From NCBI GenBank assembly GCA_900546395.1, contig URDD01000083.1:1-9448 (forward strand): DNA of 9,448 bases, in the 5' to 3' direction. Within the stretch, counting starts at the first letter, position 1. Each line of letters starts with the position of its first letter. A program made the position numbers and the translations under genes. Positions 7,547-9,448 of this stretch are shown piece after piece. A model generated the notes under the pieces. The model was not told where the DNA came from. It saw nothing but the letters and a program-made list of their open reading frames with translations, and did not search any database. This DNA comes from an uncultured Bacteroidales bacterium. Lineage in GTDB: Bacteria > Bacteroidota > Bacteroidia > Bacteroidales > UBA932.

Positions 7547-7591
7547 CGAAAGAATTAGCTGCTACCGGACGCATATACTTAATTTGAACAA

Positions 7592-8530
7592 ATGGACTTC
7601 ATCAAAACAATACTAGAAGAACTCACCGCCTCTGGCCTGGCTTGCAATATAAAACACATTGCCGGATCGACTGCGTTACTGACTGCTTCAAATAGAATAG
7701 AGAATGGATACCAACAGCAGTCTCTTTCAATAATTGCCGTGCCAATATCTGCCTTATCGGCAAAAGAGGCAGAACTACAAAGCAAAGAAATGGAGGCTCT
7801 TCTGAAATATGGCCCTGCAGTGATTATACCAGAAGACAGGTGGAGACATTCCAGACAGATAATGAAAACCAGAATTCTCGCCCACTTGGGAATATTCAGA
7901 AGCATATACGCAAGAGACTGCGAGGTAAGGAAAATCAACAGGAGCGAAGCTGATAACTTTCTACAGGAAAACCACAGCTATGGAGGAGCTAAATGCAAGT
8001 ACTGCTACGGAATATTTCTGAAGCGCATTCGTCCCAAAGATTACCAAAATCTTTTGACAGTGAATAAAGGACAAGAACTTGGCAAGAATTCTTTCAAACA
8101 TCTTGAAAAAGGTGAACTTATAGCAGCTGCTGAATTTTCCAATGCAAGAAGATGGAATAAAGGAGGAAAAGATATCAGCTCTTACGAATGGATAAGATAT
8201 GCATCTTTGCCTGAATTGAGAATCAGCGGAGGTATGGGAAAGATTCTGAAGCAGTTCATCCGGGACATAGCTCCTGATGACATCATGAGTTATGCCGATC
8301 TGGAATGGTCTGATGGAGAAGCTTACAGACGTCTCGGATTTATTCAAGATGGAACCAAATCACCTGTAACCTTTGCCATTAACACCCAGTTATGGACAAG
8401 GACGCCCGTATTGCATAATCAGAATGAGCCAGACACTGAAACACGCTCAGGAAACAGTTCCCTCATACATTATTTTCAAAATCTCGGGAGTATCAAATAT
8501 CGCCTGAAACTGACTGAATACAGCGACTGA
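7592..8530 (+). CDS. GNAT/Mom-like domain protein with a possible degenerate nuclease-like N-terminus
   Basis: A 312-residue soluble protein. The region from IYARDCEVRKI (105-115) through NFLQENH (122-128), GELIAAAEFSNARR (174-187) and SSYEWIRYASLPELRISGGM (196-215) to YADLEWSDGEAYRRLGF (234-250) has the order of motifs seen in an acetyltransferase-like domain of many phage proteins, related to the Mom DNA-modification family. In phages this domain often follows a Vsr-like or PD-(D/E)xK nuclease part. Here residues 45-100 (LSIIAVPI to EDRWRHSRQIMKTRILAHLG) resemble the end of such a part, but I cannot see a full catalytic set. CKYC (135-138) is a possible metal-binding pair. The tail after about 270 is polar and has no counterpart I recognise. 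Its function is unknown: base modification, acetylation, or a relic of a phage homing gene are all possible. It is divergent from the polysaccharide cluster. Confidence 0.6.
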   Translation: MDFIKTILEELTASGLACNIKHIAGSTALLTASNRIENGYQQQSLSIIAVPISALSAKEAELQSKEMEALLKYGPAVIIPEDRWRHSRQIMKTRILAHLGIFRSIYARDCEVRKINRSEADNFLQENHSYGGAKCKYCYGIFLKRIRPKDYQNLLTVNKGQELGKNSFKHLEKGELIAAAEFSNARRWNKGGKDISSYEWIRYASLPELRISGGMGKILKQFIRDIAPDDIMSYADLEWSDGEAYRRLGFIQDGTKSPVTFAINTQLWTRTPVLHNQNEPDTETRSGNSSLIHYFQNLGSIKYRLKLTEYSD

Positions 8531-8735
8531 ACCCCCGCAATACTTTACTCTTGCATGCGGCCGCCAGCCCTCATTCCTTACCTGATGCACTCCGCACCAC
8601 GGTTTATACTGCAGATGTATATTTCACGTACCGAATGCGTTTTGTGTCCTGGCTTGTACCACAGAAAGGCCTTTTCCGTACCGGATACACCAGTAACGGT
8701 AATATTTTGCCGCTTTTTGCGTTCCTCGGGAAAAC
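8531..8735. other. Intergenic stretch without a convincing gene
   Basis: Short open frames occur on both strands (for example a 74-codon minus-strand frame at 8578-8802), but none has a recognisable domain and they run through the terminator hairpin and candidate RNA next to it. The stretch includes an 8-base palindrome GCGGCCGC (8557-8564) beside GCATGC (8553-8558), unusual in DNA of this composition. It may hold the remains of a decayed gene or the 3' untranslated end of the gene finishing at 8530. Confidence 0.5.
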
Positions 8736-8936
8736 AAAAATCCCGATTTCGTTTGGAAATCAGGATTTTACTGCCTTTTGCTTTTCTTCTAAGTGGTGCC
8801 ACCGGGAAATGAATTTCATTTCTAAATGGCTCTATATCTTTGCATTAAAGAATCGCAACAAACGTAATCTCCCGCTATTGCTCCACCTGATTTCTGTACT
8901 ATTCTGCAGTATCTCGCAGAGTCGAGTTCCTACTTT
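8730..8936 (-). ncRNA. Candidate structured small RNA of about 200 nt, family unassigned
   Basis: The stretch has the layout of an independent RNA gene: a -7 promoter box just upstream (8948-8941), no open frame of its own that looks real, and a terminator hairpin at the 3' end. Three helices nest in the minus-strand RNA: UACUGC (8911-8906) with GCAGUA (8774-8769); AGGUGG (8888-8883) with CCACUU (8796-8791, one G-U pair); CGGGAGA (8874-8868) with UUUCCCG (8809-8803, one G-U pair). Between the first two is a large, purine-rich open region of 16-17 bases on each side. A rod with a large internal bubble recalls 6S RNA, but I do not see a decisive 6S signature. The hallmark sequences of RNase P RNA, SRP RNA and tmRNA were not found. 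The 5' part can instead form UCUGC/GCAGA, so the fold may switch. Start and end are estimates. Confidence 0.5.
8737..8769 (-). terminator. Hairpin terminator, best for the minus strand
   Basis: A 14-bp stem with one mismatch (8737-8750 pairing with 8756-8769) closes a 5-base loop. On the minus strand it is followed by TTTTTGTTTT, a proper terminator tail, and it would end the candidate small RNA. On the plus strand the following bases are less T-rich (ACTGCCTTTTGCTTTT), so it could also stop transcription from the gene ending at 8530, but less well. Confidence 0.7.
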
Positions 8937-8997
8937 GATGCAAAGGTAGTGCTTTATTTTGAAATACAAGCAAATGCACTAAAATTTTGCTCCACCT
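8878..8997. repeat. Pair of 11-bp direct repeats
   Basis: TTGCTCCACCT occurs at 8878-8888 and again at 8987-8997, with start points 109 bases apart. The left copy contains one arm of the second helix of the candidate small RNA; the right copy lies upstream of its promoter, in the 3' flank of the gene ending at 9017. The similarity does not extend clearly beyond the 11 bases. Confidence 0.6.
8941..8974 (-). promoter_or_regulatory. Candidate promoter of the small RNA
   Basis: TACCTTTG on the minus strand (8948-8941) matches TAnnTTTG. A TTTG (8974-8971) lies 22 bases upstream, a little wider than the usual spacing. The -7 box is part of an imperfect palindrome (TACTTTGATGCAAAGGTA, 8931-8948). 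Transcription would begin near 8935, at the 5' end of the folded region. Confidence 0.5.
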
Positions 8998-9016
8998 CAG
9001 TTCGAAATCCCTATTC

Positions 9017-9358
9017 TTACCTTCTGTTAAGATTGTTAAAGGCATCAATTAGCAAAGATATACTATCTATGACGGTCATTGTTCCGTGCTTGGCTATCTG
9101 CTGATAGCACTCTTCAATTTGCCGTTGACATTCAACAGCAAGATTATATTCTTCTAGTGTATAAGAGCCTATAATCTGAGCTTTGGATACAATGTAATTG
9201 CATATTTGAGACAGCTCTACAATCATTGAACGAAAACGAGCAATTTGAGCTACATTATATACTAATGATGCTCCACCAACAATCATTCTTGCCTTTTCAT
9301 CCTTTATTGCGGCTACCTTTGCTGCAATAAAAGCAACATCTATTACGGAATTATTCAT
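9017..9358 (-). CDS. Small helical protein of unknown function
   Basis: A 113-residue protein I do not recognise. The composition suggests an all-helical soluble protein: an alanine-, valine- and isoleucine-rich N-terminal half (VAFIAAKVAAIKDEKARMIVGG), then amphipathic helices with two cysteines in the central part (VECQRQIEECYQQ) and an ending LIDAFNNLNRR. No signal peptide or convincing membrane segment is seen. The ATG at 9358 is preceded by an A/T-rich leader without Shine-Dalgarno sequence and no clear promoter box. It is in the same direction as, and upstream of, the candidate small RNA. Small orphan genes like this often belong to accessory regions. I accept it as a gene because the frame is intact and has plausible protein composition, but support is limited. 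Confidence 0.55.
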   Translation of the reverse strand: MNNSVIDVAFIAAKVAAIKDEKARMIVGGASLVYNVAQIARFRSMIVELSQICNYIVSKAQIIGSYTLEEYNLAVECQRQIEECYQQIAKHGTMTVIDSISLLIDAFNNLNRR

Positions 9359-9381
9359 ATCTAACCGTATTTGACTTGAAC

Positions 9382-9423
9382 GTTAAAAACTTGACACTTT
9401 AGGAGCACAATAGAAAAGTGTCA
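9382..9423 (-). terminator. Perfect 9-bp inverted repeat: terminator or mobile-element end
   Basis: TGACACTTT (9392-9400) and AAAGTGTCA (9415-9423) are exact inverted copies around a 14-base loop. On the minus strand the stem is followed by AGTTTTTAACG (9391-9381), so it could end a minus-strand gene lying to the right of the window. The other reading is the terminal region of an insertion sequence, since an ATG follows on the plus strand at 9425 (MKERTKLK, open to the window edge). Nothing in view decides between them. Confidence 0.45.
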
Positions 9424-9448
9424 CATGAAAGAAAGGACAAAACTTAAA

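Noticed and set aside
8578..8802. 74-codon minus-strand open frame (MAPLRRKAKG...)
   Set aside because: It begins inside the candidate RNA, runs through the terminator hairpin, and matches no family I know.
8835..8842. TATCTTTG on the plus strand as a promoter
   Set aside because: It matches TAnnTTTG but has no gene downstream; such 8-mers with two free positions are frequent by chance in A/T-rich DNA.
8551..8949. 132-codon plus-strand open frame
   Set aside because: No recognisable domain, irregular composition, and it crosses the hairpin terminator and the candidate RNA and its promoter.

Overview
The window looks like part of a Bacteroidales chromosome (Bacteroidota). Four things suggest this: protein families with Bacteroidota-type features (a Wzc-type kinase ending in a YGYG tail, a short Wza-type lipoprotein), start codons without Shine-Dalgarno sequences in A/T-rich leaders, several matches to the Bacteroides promoter consensus (TTTG at -33, TAnnTTTG at -7), and moderate to low G+C. 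No genus can be named from the sequence alone.

Layout. Bases 1-97 hold a strong hairpin terminator and perhaps the last codons of a gene entering from the left. From about 7430 down to 98, seven genes lie head to tail on the minus strand. In order of transcription they are a PHP-type protein tyrosine phosphatase (CpsB/YwqE-like), a Wza-type polysaccharide export lipoprotein, a Wzc-type co-polymerase and tyrosine autokinase, UmuD, UmuC, a BadF/NagK-type sugar kinase and RecR. The first three form the export and phosphoregulation module of a capsule or exopolysaccharide system: the kinase phosphorylates its tyrosine tail, the phosphatase reverses this, and the lipoprotein provides the outer-membrane export part. 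No glycosyltransferases, Wzx or Wzy are in the window. The next two genes encode a DNA polymerase V-like translesion system, translationally packed against wzc. The last two overlap each other and may have their own promoter at the end of umuC.

A divergent promoter region (7431-7591) separates this cluster from a plus-strand gene (7592-8530) encoding a protein with a C-terminal GNAT/Mom-like domain of a type common in phages. Bases 8531-9016 contain no convincing protein gene. Within them, about 8730-8936 on the minus strand has a promoter-like box, three nested long-range helices and a terminator hairpin, and is proposed as a structured small RNA of about 200 nt. A small helical protein of unknown function (9017-9358, minus) follows. 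The right edge has a perfect 9-bp inverted repeat that may be a terminator or a mobile-element end.

Most notable points: UmuD has alanine where the autoproteolytic serine should be; the wzc tyrosine tail is a 10-unit hexanucleotide repeat that is also open in the umuD frame; umuDC lies inside an apparent exopolysaccharide operon; and the unassigned candidate RNA.
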